Notes: a model not told the origin generated them from the sequence alone. A stretch of DNA of 64,000 bases from Paenibacillus woosongensis (GCF_009725165.1 NZ_WNZW01000001.1:1240001-1304000); one strand, 5' to 3'. Positions 1 through 9,314 are shown, counted from the stretch's first letter. Translations and numbers: made by a program.

Positions 1-122
1 TCCATTACGACAAGATCGCCTTCACCGTTCTTGGTCAGATAAACCGGTTCCCCGGATGTTTTGCATAGATCGGCGATTTCATTATAGTTTTGCCGGATAC
101 TGGCGGAAGGTTTGATAATCAT
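1..122 (-). CDS. Phd/YefM-family antitoxin, N-terminal part (runs off left edge)
   Basis: The first 40 or so residues begin MIIKPSASIRQNYNEIADLC and continue with GEPVYLTKNGEGDLVV, the conserved N-terminal DNA-binding fold of Phd/YefM type II antitoxins. The ATG at 122 follows an AAGGAG box 7 bases upstream. A near-consensus sigma-A promoter lies just ahead. The partner toxin (usually RelE/ParE or Doc type) would be left of the window and cannot be seen. Such modules often stabilise mobile elements, which fits its place at the edge of this one. Antitoxins of this family normally repress their own promoter. Confidence 0.8.
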   Translation of the reverse strand, partial: MIIKPSASIRQNYNEIADLCKTSGEPVYLTKNGEGDLVVM

Positions 123-157
123 CTTGGTCACTCCTTGCATAGCTGTATATTGATTTT

Positions 158-186
158 ATTATACCTATTACATGCTATACAATCAA
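158..186 (-). promoter_or_regulatory. Sigma-A promoter of the Phd/YefM module
   Basis: On the minus strand a TTGATT -35 box (181-186) and a perfect TATAAT -10 box (158-163) are separated by exactly 17 bases. It sits about 36 bases upstream of the antitoxin ATG. Confidence 0.75.
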
Positions 187-252
187 TGCGGCTGCACTTA
201 TCCCCATATATTCACATCTTATCCACATGATGTGAAAATTTTCCGTAGCCCA

Positions 253-282
253 GAAAGAAAAGACGCCAACCGTTCAGCGTCT
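253..282 (-). terminator. Rho-independent terminator after the primase gene
   Basis: The minus strand carries a 6-bp stem AGACGC/GCGTCT (261-282) followed by a T-rich tract (253-260). It lies 5 bases after the stop of the DUF3991-Toprim gene and closes that operon. Confidence 0.8.
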
Positions 283-286
283 ACCG

Positions 287-1237
287 CTATCGGGATGGTT
301 CACCGCGTCTTCTTCGGAATTCCATCAAATCGTTGTTTACATCCTTTCCGAACTTAGGCGGCTCATCGGATATGAGAAGGGCGGGGGAGAGGAGCCTCTG
401 TATCGTGGCTGCCGCCAATCGCCCCGGCTCATCATTGTCCAGGTGCAGGACAAGTCGATTCACCTGGGGAAAGCACTGCAAGTAATGCGTTAGGGCAGAC
501 GGGGGAGTAGAGTCCTCCCCATTTGTCCTGGGCCTGTATATTCCGGCCAGCGACAGCTTATGCGCCTGCCGCCAATCCCGGCCAGCGAGATGTTCCAGCG
601 TACAGTAGGATAAGAGATCAATAGCGCTCTCAAACAGATGCAGTTCCGTACAGTTTCCCGAGGCCGGAATGGAAAACGAATACCGCTTGTCGCTGCCAGC
701 GGCTTCCCCCATATAACGAGTGCTTGTCGTACCGCGTATCGCCGCATAGCGCGGCGTTCCTTGCTGGTCGAAACCGACGAATACCGCGTTGTGATAGCGG
801 CGGCTTTCATACAAACGCCCCGTTTCGAGACAGTAGTCGATCAACGTGCGATGGATACCACGTTTGCTGAGATAGGCCATGACGCGATGCGATGTACGAT
901 TCGGTTCAGGAAGTTCAAACCGCGCTGGAGATGAGCGTTGTTGCAAAGATTGCGAAAATGCAGGTGCGCTGCCTGGATGAACGCCTTCCATTTGCAGCAC
1001 CGCATCGGGAAAAGACATGCCCCGCACTTTGATCAAATAGTCCAGCGCCGAGCGCCCGCCGATCCCCCTTGACCACCAGTACCATTTACCGTTGGAAATT
1101 TTCAAGCTGTCGTGTGTCCGGGTGGTGTAGACATTGCGGGAGCATCGGACCAGTTCTGCCGGCTCGTACATTTGCAAATATGTGAGCAGGTCCAGTCTTT
1201 TGGCACGTTCGATCTGTTCCTTGTTTACATAGCTCAT
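287..1237 (-). CDS. DUF3991/Toprim domain primase-like protein
   Basis: A 316-residue protein with the two-part layout of mobile-element primases. A DUF3991 region (about residues 105-185) contains YLSKRGIHRTLIDYC and YHNAVFVGFD. A Toprim-type region (about 200-300) contains LHLFESAIDLLSYC and LHLDNDEPG, the acidic metal-binding motif. No CHC2 zinc-finger cysteines are seen at the N terminus, unlike DnaG. Related proteins on Firmicute ICEs are thought to prime DNA synthesis on transferred single strands. That role is inferred here. The ATG follows an AAAAGGAG box. The gene ends just before a strong terminator and is the last gene of its operon. Confidence 0.85.
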   Translation of the reverse strand: MSYVNKEQIERAKRLDLLTYLQMYEPAELVRCSRNVYTTRTHDSLKISNGKWYWWSRGIGGRSALDYLIKVRGMSFPDAVLQMEGVHPGSAPAFSQSLQQRSSPARFELPEPNRTSHRVMAYLSKRGIHRTLIDYCLETGRLYESRRYHNAVFVGFDQQGTPRYAAIRGTTSTRYMGEAAGSDKRYSFSIPASGNCTELHLFESAIDLLSYCTLEHLAGRDWRQAHKLSLAGIYRPRTNGEDSTPPSALTHYLQCFPQVNRLVLHLDNDEPGRLAAATIQRLLSPALLISDEPPKFGKDVNNDLMEFRRRRGEPSR

Positions 1238-1286
1238 TGCCGCAGCTCCTTTTGGAAATCCAGGCAGCGTCCGATGGGGTTATGGT

Positions 1287-1577
1287 TCATCGTGCCTTAC
1301 CCCTCTTTTTGGGGTACGTATAAGCTCTGCCTTCCTTCAACTTCGTAACGCCTTTCTTGTTCATGAATGCGTCTAAATCGCCTTCATGAACTTGACTGGT
1401 CACCCCGTTTGAGTCGCGGATGTAATAATACGTGTCGCCAAATCCGTTTTTCTCTTTGGATATCAACTCCAACGATGGCACGGTTTCTCCCTCCTTGATC
1501 AAGCTGGTTCCGTAACCAAAAGGCGGCAAAATCGGACAAAAGCATCCGCCGCTTGGGCTGGCATACAACATGTTCAT
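1287..1577 (-). CDS. Hypothetical small protein of the element
   Basis: The start is probably the ATG at 1577 or the one six bases later at 1571, because a GGAGGA box sits immediately upstream. The product is 94-96 residues. An N-terminal Gly/Pro-rich stretch (SPSGGCFCPILPPFGYG) leads into a small charged domain ending in a basic tail (YPKKRGKAR). I recognise no family. A longer reading starting at 1619 would run through the upstream terminator and is unlikely. The gene lies between the methylase-helicase terminator and the primase gene, so it may share transcription with the primase. Confidence 0.55.
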   Translation of the reverse strand: MNMLYASPSGGCFCPILPPFGYGTSLIKEGETVPSLELISKEKNGFGDTYYYIRDSNGVTSQVHEGDLDAFMNKKGVTKLKEGRAYTYPKKRGKAR

Positions 1578-1590
1578 TCCTCCGGAAACG

Positions 1591-1616
1591 AGAAAAGGAC
1601 CCCAAAACCGGAGTCC
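1591..1616 (-). terminator. Rho-independent terminator downstream of the giant methylase-helicase gene
   Basis: On the minus strand GGACTCC and GGGGTCC form a 7-bp stem with one G-U pair around a GGTTTT loop, followed by TTTTCT. It separates the giant gene from the two small downstream genes. Confidence 0.7.
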
Positions 1617-1622
1617 CATTCG

Positions 1623-1763
1623 TCATGAAATTGATAATTTTAACAAGTGAGCGATCTTCGACCTGTGAAATGCTCGCACCGATACCATGTTCTTCTCCGT
1701 AATGGTCAGCATGAAGTTCCCTTTCAGGGGGAGGAACGACGGTGTCAGGCCGTTATCGCCCAC
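1623..1763 (-). CDS. Possible small ORF overlapping the end of the giant gene
   Basis: A short frame ends seven bases before the terminator at 1591-1616. It may start at a GTG (1763) overlapping the giant gene's stop codon, giving 46 residues, or at an ATG (1712), giving 29 residues (MLTITEKNMVSVRAFHRSKI...). Its position between stop and terminator is what makes it credible. There is no convincing ribosome binding site and no family that I recognise. It could also be untranslated 3' sequence, or an alternative C terminus reached by frameshifting. Confidence 0.3.
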   Translation of the reverse strand: MGDNGLTPSFLPLKGNFMLTITEKNMVSVRAFHRSKIAHLLKLSIS

Positions 1764-4700
1764 GGCCCACCACTCGCCGTTCGGGCGCTTCCGGTTCTTC
1801 GTCCGGAACGCTGTCCACGGCTTCATTCTCCCGCTTATCCATATTAAGCAGGGCATTCAGTTCCGCGAGTCGCGCCGATTTCGTTAGCAGCTCCTGTTCT
1901 TTCTCGAAAGGAGCTTCGACTTGTTCCTTCGCTGTTTCCATCTGCTGGAGCAGCGTGGAGAGTTGCTGGCGGCTATGTTCCAGTTTGGCTGGCAAATCCG
2001 CCAACATATTGTTCAACCGGGTGATGTTGCCGCCTGCATCCATCCCTAGCGAGATGGTATGGTCCAATGCGCCGCGCAGGGTCGCCTTGTATTCTTTATG
2101 GAAGCTGTCAAAGGATAACCATAGGGAAAAACCGAGATAACTGCCCGCCTCCTGCGGCTCGGATGAAGTCATTCCCTTGCACGCCTCCAGCAAGGCCGCG
2201 CCTGCTGCCGCTCTCTCCGTGTAGGTAAAATCCTTAATGACCATACCTGGGAACTTGGATTCATCCGTTCCCTCCGGCACAGCCGATTTGGAACGCAGAT
2301 ATAGAGCGACATCCTGTTCATATCCGGCAATTCGATCTTCTGTAGATTTGACTTGTTGCGGCAATACTTTCAGCAACCGATCCTCCAATGCGTAGCGTTG
2401 GCTCAAGTGATTAGCCTTGAGCAGCTTAAGCTTGGAAACCTGGATATCCAGGTCCATCTTCTCTTTGATATACGGATTACCGGTTGCCAGCGCCTTGACT
2501 TCGGCATAAGAAAGGGCTGCTTCATCGATATCCTCGGCAGAACGTACCGGCGATTTACTGGTCATGATTTGCGAGATAAAGCGCTGTTTATTCTCCAGCG
2601 TCTGATACAAATAAGCGTCGAACGTGTTCTCCGTCACATACCGAAAAATGTGTACCTCGCTATTCTCATTGCCTTGCCGGATAATGCGTCCGCTTCGCTG
2701 CTCCAGGTCGCGCGGGCGCCAAGGGCAATCGAGATCATGAAGCGCAATCAGCTTCGTTTGCACATTGGTGCCCGCCCCCATTTTAAATGTCGATCCGAGC
2801 AGTATACGAATCTGGCCAGTCCGCACCTTGGCGAACAGTTCCTTTTTCTTCACCTCGGTGTTGGCATCGTGAATGTACGCAATCTCCTCGGTAGGCACCC
2901 CTTTCTCTGTCAGCTTGCGTCGCAGTTCGTCATACACATTGAACGTTCCGTCTTGCTTTGGGATGGATAGATCGCAAAACACCAGTTGGGCTAGCCGCTT
3001 TTCCTCGTGTTCCTTCCATAGCCGAAACACATTGTCCGCACAAACGCTCACTTTACTGCCTTCGTCATCGGGCAACATCGGATTGGCCAGCCGTTGATCC
3101 AGTGCCAGCTTACGCCCATCATTCGTAATCTTGAGCATATTGTCTTCGTGCGGCTCTACTTCCTTGGCTCGCACCCGCTCAGCACGGTGGGCGAGATCCG
3201 CGACCATTTCCCGCTGGAAGTCGCTTGGCGGCACGGCAACATTGTGGAAATGGGATTTCGGTACGGGAAGCTGGAGCATGTCCGCCGTCTGGATGTCAGC
3301 CACTTCCTTGAACATATTCATCAGTTCCGGCAAATTGTAAAAACGGGCAAACCGGGTTTTCGCCCGATAGCCCGTTCCTTCCGGTGCCAGTTCAATCGCC
3401 GTGACCGTCTCGCCAAACGTCGAAGCCCAGGAATCAAAATGTTGCAATCCTTGCTTTCGCAGCCGCTCATATTGCAAGTAGCGCTGCATCGTATACATTT
3501 CCGTAATGGAATTGGAGATCGGCGTACCCGTCGCAAAGATGATACCCCGGCCTCCGGTCAGTTCGTCCAGATAGCGGCATTTGGCAAACATGTCCGACGA
3601 CTTCTGCGCTTCGGTTTGCGACAGTCCGGCCACATTGCGCATTTTCGTGTAAAGAAACAGGTTTTTGTACGAATCGGCCTCGTCCACGAATAGCCGATCT
3701 ACGCCCAGCTCCTCGAAGGTGACCACATCATCCTTGCGGCTGGTATCGTTCAGCTTTGCCAGCTTGGCTTGCAGCGTCTTCCTCGTCTTCTCCAGTTGCT
3801 TGATCGCGTACCGTTCGCCCTTGGCCTCCTTCAGCTCGCGAATGCCGCTTGTGATCTCGTAAATTTGTTCCTCCAGTTGTTGACGTTGGCGCTCCATCGA
3901 TATGGGAATTTTCTCAAACTGCGAATGTCCGATGATGATCGCGTCATAGTCGCCGGTGGCAATCCGCGCGCAAAACGTTTTGCGGTTTTTCGTTTCAAAG
4001 TCCTTCTTGGTCGCCACCAGAATATTCGCCGATGGATATAGCTGCAAAAACTCCGCTGCCCACTGCTCCGTCAAATGATTAGGAACAACGAACATGCTTT
4101 TGCTGCATAAGCCAAGATGCTTGCTTTCCATGGCCGCAGCGGTCATGGCAAACGTTTTGCCTGCGCCTACACAATGAGCAAAAAGGGAATTGCCTCCATA
4201 CAGCGCCCGGGCAACCGCATTGACTTGATGTTGGCGCAGCCGGATTTCCGGATTCATTCCCGTAAACCGAATATGACTGCCATCGTACTCGCGCGGGCGG
4301 ATCGCATTGAAACGATCATTATACAAACGCGTTAATCGTTCCCGCCTCTGCGGGTCTTTCCAAATCCAATCGCGGAACGCTTCTTTCAGCATCTCCTGCT
4401 TTTGTTGGGCAATTGCGGTCTCTTGCTTGTTCAAAACGCGCTTTTCCACGCCATTCTCCAGCACGGTATCGAAAATGCGCACATCTCGCAAATTTAAGGT
4501 ATCTTCCAAAATCTTATACGCATTCACACGATTCGTTCCGAAGGTCACGTTGGCTTTAATGTTGTTGCTGCGGTCATTGCTTTTCCCTCGGACATTCCAG
4601 GCAGCTGTATATTCGGAATACAAGACGTCGATAGACTGCCGGAACATGTATGGCGTGTCCACCAGTTCGAATATAAACTCCCGGATCACTTCCGGAGGAA

Positions 4701-7700
4701 GCCACGTCGCTCCTAACCGCACATCAATCTCGGAAGCATCCAAATCTTTCGGCTGCACCGCTTCTAATGCTTTGACATTTTCGCCGTACCGCTCTGCATC
4801 CATTTCGGCGGCACGCCGTGCAATCAGAAGTTTGTCACGAACGTTGCCAGACAAATAAGCATCCGCCGTTTCAAAAACCGGCTGTCCTTTCTCATCCAGT
4901 CTTTCCGGGTTGGGGAAGATCACGCCGCGCAACTCCTGAACAAGCTGTTCCGTTGTCATGTCGGTCAATTCTTGCATATAGGGGAGATCGACACGTGCTT
5001 TTTCTCCAATGGAGACGCCCAGCGCTTCCTCTGCCGTTTCCACATGCCGAACGGTCGTGCGCTGCCGAATCGTACGCTTCGTGAACATATCGGCTTTGCG
5101 TAGCAGCTTCCCTTCCTCGTCGAGCACTTCCAATGAACAAAGTAAAAAATAGGCGCTATCGTCGGCGAATGCCAGGCTGTTGGCGCGGCTGTTGATCAGA
5201 CCGTATTGGGCGGTAAAACGATCATACTGCGCATTCAATTTCCGCTGCTGTTCCCGGATCTCTTCGTCGCTATAATCTTCCGTCTGGTATTCGATCAGTT
5301 CGCGCACCGTATCCCGCAATCGGATCATACCTTTGATTCGCCCGGCGGCCGTGGCCGACGTGTCCACTCGGTGCATCCGGCTGTTTTCGCGGTAATACAG
5401 TTGGCCGTCCACAAGGGTATAACTGAAATTGCGCACGGTCGGATCGGCCGGGAGGGACGTGTCTTCTTCATCCGGCATTACTTCCCTCTCAACCTCCACC
5501 CAATCGGCATGGATATTGGTCAGTGCTTCTCCCAGCAGTTCGCTTAAATTAGCATCCGGGTACGGGTTGCAAGTCGTCTCCTGTCTATTGCCATACATCC
5601 GGTCATCAAACGCCATCGTCCCAAGCACCATGTCAGGATGCGCAGCAAAGTACGCATTGATCGGCACGCCTTCGGCTGTCTCTGCCAAGCCAATCCATTC
5701 CACACTTTGTTCGGTGACAGTCACCATTCGGTCGCGCTTTTGCAGAAACAAAATATCCGCCGTCACTTCCGTTCCGGCGTTGGACTGAAAAGCGTTGTTC
5801 GGCAAACGAACCGCACCCAGCAATTCTGCCCGTTCCGCAATATACTTGCGGACAGCCGGGTTCTGTTTATCCATCGTTCCTTTGGACGTAATAAAGGCAA
5901 TAATGCCGCCCGGACGCACTTTGTCCAATGTTTTCGCAAAGAAGTAATCGTGAATGAGAAACTTGTGCTTGTCGTAGCGTTTATCCGCCACACCATACCC
6001 GCCGAAAGGAACATTCCCTATGGCCAAATCAAAAAAACTGTCCGGCAAAGCGGTTTCCTCATACCCGCTGATCGCAATCGTTGCCTGCGGGTAAAGCTGC
6101 TTGGCGATGCGACCTGTGATGCTGTCCAGCTCTACACCAAATAGCTGCGAGTCTTGAAACGACTCCGGAACTAACCCGAAGAAATTGCCGATCCCGCAGG
6201 ACGGCTCTAAAATATTGCCGTTGCGAAAGCCCATCCTTTCCAGGCAACCATAGATTGCTTTAATGACAACTGGAGACGTATAGTGAGCGTTCAGCGTTGA
6301 TGCGCGAGCGGACGCATATTCGTCCGGTTCCAGCAACGATTGCAGTTCGGCATATTCGGCCGTCCATTGCGCGTTCGCTTCGTCAAATACTTGTGGGATT
6401 CCGCCCCATCCGACATAGCGGGCGAGAACGACCTGTTCATCCGCAGTTGCCTGGCGGCCTTCTAGCTCCAATTGTTTGAGCAAGCGAATCGCGGCTACAT
6501 TAAAACCATACTTAACCTTGGCTCCGCCATGCCCTAACTGGTCATCGGTGATACGGTAATTCACCGCAGTCGTTTGCGGTGCAACAGACCGTACATCCTC
6601 GACAGCGGAAGGAGCAGAGGGTGCTTCCTCATTATGCGCCTCATCCGATACTTGTTCGGTTAACTGAAGGGATGCCGAGGCAGACTTCGGCTCATCTCCA
6701 TCCGAAAGCTCCGGCTCTATTTCTTTTCCGGCAGGTTCCTCCGCTTCGGTTTCCACTCCTTGTTCATCAGTTAGCAGATGATCATTAAGCGGATTTTCAC
6801 GCAGGATGCGTTCAAAATCTCGGCGTTCCAGTTCCTTGGTGAAAAGCGGAAAATGAACATCCCGCAGCATCACGTTACCGTTTTCCACCAGCAAAATCTC
6901 ATATTCGTCCGCGCCAAAAAAAACCGTATCGCCGGGCGCATAGGCATAACGCGCCTGCTTCCGCTCCATCGTCTCCGACTGCTGTGAGGAGGACGGATGT
7001 TCTTGTTCCAACCGTTCGCGAGCAGACGCTTCTTCGGCCATCTGCCCGCGGCGCCCCTCCAGTTGCTCGGCAAATGCAGGAAGTCGTTCCGTTTCCAAAC
7101 GATTCAGATAACGTCCCGCCGCCAGCAACTCGCCGATCCGCTTCTGTACCTTCATCCAAGGCAACACCAGCTTTTGCTCTTGATCCGTCATTGAACGTCG
7201 GGTCAACGTGATGCCTTTGCTATCATGATGCTCATAAATATCCGTGCCGATCAGTACAGGGGCGCGCCCGCCCGTGCCATATTCCCGTTTCAAAAATTCG
7301 GCGTTTTCTTTCTCCGATAACGATTGCTGAAAATGGAGAGCAATGCGATATTTACTGTTGGCAAAGCCGCTTCCTTGTTGGAGAATCGCATCGATCACCG
7401 CCTGCGGCCAGACAAAAGCGGAGGCTGTATCCGCCTCCGCCTGTTCCATAAATAAGGTTTGCTGCTGAACCGATGGCTCCGTCTTTCGTGCCGGGTCAAA
7501 TTCGTTAAGTACTATCATACTGTTGATATGGCCGGCGATCACTTCCCAATCGTAAAAACTTTGTGCGGTTGGTTCGGTTGCCGGACCCGTCCAAAGATGG
7601 AGCACATTGCGATACGGTTCATACCCGATGAGAAGGTCTTCGTCCAGCGTAAGCTCGGACTGACCCGGCGCAAACAGGCTACGCACATACAACGCCCGCT

Positions 7701-9036
7701 CCCCTTCATTTTCATGTGCGGCGAAGAAAGCCTCGATTTCCGACTTGCTTTTCAGTAAAGGAGCGGTGCGCAGTAGATCGTTGATGGCATGATGGTCATG
7801 AAAAAACGGAAGACTCCGATCTTCCGTTTTTCGATCATACCATTTTAGTTGTAAATCAGTTCTGTCAGAATGGTCTCCTCCACCTGTTGCTTCAGGCTGT
7901 TCATGTAACCCGTCCAGCCCAGCGGATCGCTCGCTTTGTCCGGGGCCGGGTGCAGACGGAGCAGTTCGTTCATCGTCTGTTCGAGCTGCGTCCGCGCCGA
8001 CCGGTCGATTTCCGTCAGATGCTGGTGCAGTTCGCCCGAGAGCAGCAGGCTGGCGTATGTGCCTTTCTTCTCGGTTTTCAGGTAGTTTTTGCGCAACATC
8101 CCATACTTGCCGATCAGTTGATGATCCTCGGTCAGTGTCAGGTCGGGCAGCAGATAGCCCCCTTGACGGGTGTAAGTCACTTCCATGTTCATCCGTCCTT
8201 TCTGGCAATCGTTTAGCTTCATTTTGTGTCAAGGCCGTTTCTCTTGCAACGGTGCGAACGTCTCTAGCCTGTGAAGTCTGACGTTCTACACGCCGCTGCA
8301 CCCGTATCGTCGATTCGATTTCCCGCAGCATCATCTCCGCGATGTCGCTGATCGCTGCTCCAAGCTGCGAAAGAGCGGGCAGTGTATTGAAATTCCCGAT
8401 GCCTGAAAGATCCTCCCGTCCAATATAGTGAGGGGCGTTCATACCACAGCGGGTTAGTGCCATATAGGCAACGGAATGATACACAATCTGACGGAACAGC
8501 ACTTCCACAGGTTGGCGTTCCAGTTCTTCAAGCAGACTGCCCTCAAGCTCTCGAACAAGCAAATCCACATAATCCGAACTGTTGTCATCCACTGCGTTCC
8601 GGGCTGCGCTCAGCAGCGCATTCGGCCATGCCGCATCCGGTTCCTGCTCGCCAAACGCATTGTTCAACGTTTCCGTAACGACCGCTATATCGCCCGGCTC
8701 CATGCGCCAAAGCGAGACCGGTCGAGGATCTCCGCTTTGCGTGTCCGAGATATCAAACACATGCCGTAACCCAAAATGGTTGCCCCGGTCTTCGATAAGT
8801 GCAATACCTTTCGCCCCGCGTTTGACCCAACGGTTGAGCCGCTTGTTCCAGACGTCGATGGATGCGCAAGCTGTAGCATCGGGCCGCTGTGCATAGATTA
8901 ATAACTGATCTTGAAACGGATACTTGTAGTTCCACGCCGCTGTCGATAAAAAATCCGCCCAACGGTCGGGATGTTCCACAACCGTGCGGGCGGTATGAAC
9001 GGACAAATCAACGATATGCTGTATTTTCGCGGTCAA
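1753..9036 (-). CDS. Giant DNA methylase-SNF2-like helicase protein (2427 residues)
   Basis: A very large protein of a family common on Firmicute mobile elements. The N-terminal part (1-250) resembles ArdC/LtrC-like regions (YPFQDQLLIYAQRPDA). A disordered charged linker (about 280-400) overlaps a TnpV frame. Next come an N6-adenine methylase module with EPSCGIGNFF (near 942, SAM binding) and AIGNVPFGGYG (near 1008, a variant NPPY motif), and the family motif YVGWGGIPQVFD. A helicase core follows: HCVGAGKT (near 1623), LFVDEAD (near 1783), ATGTPISNS (near 1837) and EQRSGRIIRQGN (near 2115). The start is TTG at 9036 after AAAGGAGAAAGG. The role is unproven. DNA modification, anti-restriction and a replication helper have all been suggested for relatives. 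The ORF is unbroken. Confidence 0.88.
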   Translation of the reverse strand: MTAKIQHIVDLSVHTARTVVEHPDRWADFLSTAAWNYKYPFQDQLLIYAQRPDATACASIDVWNKRLNRWVKRGAKGIALIEDRGNHFGLRHVFDISDTQSGDPRPVSLWRMEPGDIAVVTETLNNAFGEQEPDAAWPNALLSAARNAVDDNSSDYVDLLVRELEGSLLEELERQPVEVLFRQIVYHSVAYMALTRCGMNAPHYIGREDLSGIGNFNTLPALSQLGAAISDIAEMMLREIESTIRVQRRVERQTSQARDVRTVARETALTQNEAKRLPERTDEHGSDLHPSRGLSAARPDTDRGSSTDRQVWDVAQKLPENREERHIRQPAALGRTAPASDGNRPVGADAARTDDERTAPSAPGPGQSERSAGLDGLHEQPEATGGGDHSDRTDLQLKWYDRKTEDRSLPFFHDHHAINDLLRTAPLLKSKSEIEAFFAAHENEGERALYVRSLFAPGQSELTLDEDLLIGYEPYRNVLHLWTGPATEPTAQSFYDWEVIAGHINSMIVLNEFDPARKTEPSVQQQTLFMEQAEADTASAFVWPQAVIDAILQQGSGFANSKYRIALHFQQSLSEKENAEFLKREYGTGGRAPVLIGTDIYEHHDSKGITLTRRSMTDQEQKLVLPWMKVQKRIGELLAAGRYLNRLETERLPAFAEQLEGRRGQMAEEASARERLEQEHPSSSQQSETMERKQARYAYAPGDTVFFGADEYEILLVENGNVMLRDVHFPLFTKELERRDFERILRENPLNDHLLTDEQGVETEAEEPAGKEIEPELSDGDEPKSASASLQLTEQVSDEAHNEEAPSAPSAVEDVRSVAPQTTAVNYRITDDQLGHGGAKVKYGFNVAAIRLLKQLELEGRQATADEQVVLARYVGWGGIPQVFDEANAQWTAEYAELQSLLEPDEYASARASTLNAHYTSPVVIKAIYGCLERMGFRNGNILEPSCGIGNFFGLVPESFQDSQLFGVELDSITGRIAKQLYPQATIAISGYEETALPDSFFDLAIGNVPFGGYGVADKRYDKHKFLIHDYFFAKTLDKVRPGGIIAFITSKGTMDKQNPAVRKYIAERAELLGAVRLPNNAFQSNAGTEVTADILFLQKRDRMVTVTEQSVEWIGLAETAEGVPINAYFAAHPDMVLGTMAFDDRMYGNRQETTCNPYPDANLSELLGEALTNIHADWVEVEREVMPDEEDTSLPADPTVRNFSYTLVDGQLYYRENSRMHRVDTSATAAGRIKGMIRLRDTVRELIEYQTEDYSDEEIREQQRKLNAQYDRFTAQYGLINSRANSLAFADDSAYFLLCSLEVLDEEGKLLRKADMFTKRTIRQRTTVRHVETAEEALGVSIGEKARVDLPYMQELTDMTTEQLVQELRGVIFPNPERLDEKGQPVFETADAYLSGNVRDKLLIARRAAEMDAERYGENVKALEAVQPKDLDASEIDVRLGATWLPPEVIREFIFELVDTPYMFRQSIDVLYSEYTAAWNVRGKSNDRSNNIKANVTFGTNRVNAYKILEDTLNLRDVRIFDTVLENGVEKRVLNKQETAIAQQKQEMLKEAFRDWIWKDPQRRERLTRLYNDRFNAIRPREYDGSHIRFTGMNPEIRLRQHQVNAVARALYGGNSLFAHCVGAGKTFAMTAAAMESKHLGLCSKSMFVVPNHLTEQWAAEFLQLYPSANILVATKKDFETKNRKTFCARIATGDYDAIIIGHSQFEKIPISMERQRQQLEEQIYEITSGIRELKEAKGERYAIKQLEKTRKTLQAKLAKLNDTSRKDDVVTFEELGVDRLFVDEADSYKNLFLYTKMRNVAGLSQTEAQKSSDMFAKCRYLDELTGGRGIIFATGTPISNSITEMYTMQRYLQYERLRKQGLQHFDSWASTFGETVTAIELAPEGTGYRAKTRFARFYNLPELMNMFKEVADIQTADMLQLPVPKSHFHNVAVPPSDFQREMVADLAHRAERVRAKEVEPHEDNMLKITNDGRKLALDQRLANPMLPDDEGSKVSVCADNVFRLWKEHEEKRLAQLVFCDLSIPKQDGTFNVYDELRRKLTEKGVPTEEIAYIHDANTEVKKKELFAKVRTGQIRILLGSTFKMGAGTNVQTKLIALHDLDCPWRPRDLEQRSGRIIRQGNENSEVHIFRYVTENTFDAYLYQTLENKQRFISQIMTSKSPVRSAEDIDEAALSYAEVKALATGNPYIKEKMDLDIQVSKLKLLKANHLSQRYALEDRLLKVLPQQVKSTEDRIAGYEQDVALYLRSKSAVPEGTDESKFPGMVIKDFTYTERAAAGAALLEACKGMTSSEPQEAGSYLGFSLWLSFDSFHKEYKATLRGALDHTISLGMDAGGNITRLNNMLADLPAKLEHSRQQLSTLLQQMETAKEQVEAPFEKEQELLTKSARLAELNALLNMDKRENEAVDSVPDEEPEAPERRVVGRGR
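7845..8192 (-). CDS. TnpV-like protein encoded out of frame inside the methylase-helicase gene
   Basis: A 113-115 residue frame on the same strand as the giant gene but in another reading frame. It contains TYTRQGGYLLPDLTL, IGKYGMLRKNYLK, SLLLSGELHQHLTEID and a C-terminal ETILTELIYN, which match the TnpV transposon-protein family as I know it. A good AAAGGACGG box precedes ATG (8192 or 8186). The overlapped part of the giant protein (residues about 281-397) is a low-complexity R/D/E/P/G-rich linker, as expected if TnpV is the constrained frame. Function of TnpV is unknown. Family assignment is from memory of its consensus. Confidence 0.65.
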   Translation of the reverse strand: MNMEVTYTRQGGYLLPDLTLTEDHQLIGKYGMLRKNYLKTEKKGTYASLLLSGELHQHLTEIDRSARTQLEQTMNELLRLHPAPDKASDPLGWTGYMNSLKQQVEETILTELIYN

Positions 9037-9052
9037 CGGTACCTTTCTCCTT

Positions 9053-9314
9053 TCATAAGATCGTAATCTGATTGGCCAGTTGAATCCCCTCCTCCGAATA
9101 GCGGGTCATGATCCGAATCAAGCCCTTACTCTGCAAACGGTGCAAGTTTCGACATACCGTCGAAGGAGAAAAACCTACATCGATTGCCATTTTTGTACTG
9201 GACAGGTAGACCGACTTGTGTCGCCCGCCCTATCCAGCAATAGCCGTACAACAGCTTTGCAGCTGGCGGGACGGCTGCTCCCGCGATCAGCATGTAGCGT
9301 GCTAGATCATTCAT
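9053..9314 (-). pseudogene. Winged-helix (replication/transfer regulator-like) protein, frameshifted
   Basis: The ATG at 9314 has a strong AAGGAGG box and opens MNDLARYMLIAGAAVPPAAK. The C-terminal half, STKMAIDVGFSPSTVCRNLH, is a clear winged-helix recognition segment and continues in another frame to a TGA at 9053, 16 bases before the giant gene's TTG. The two halves cannot be joined without a frame change between about 9211 and 9240. Two single-base losses would restore a natural LLYGYLLDRAGDNKSVYL sequence. A single extra base would also join them. It may be a real mutation, an assembly error or programmed frameshifting. It overlaps the upstream gene by ATGA, showing translational coupling. 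Confidence 0.6.

Noticed and set aside
638-934. Long open frames antisense to the primase and methylase-helicase genes
   Set aside because: GC-rich genes with strong third-base bias leave open frames on the opposite strand. None has a ribosome binding site or a recognisable domain.
1384-1626. 80-residue open frame on the minus strand
   Set aside because: It overlaps the small gene at 1287-1577 in another frame and runs across the terminator at 1591-1616.
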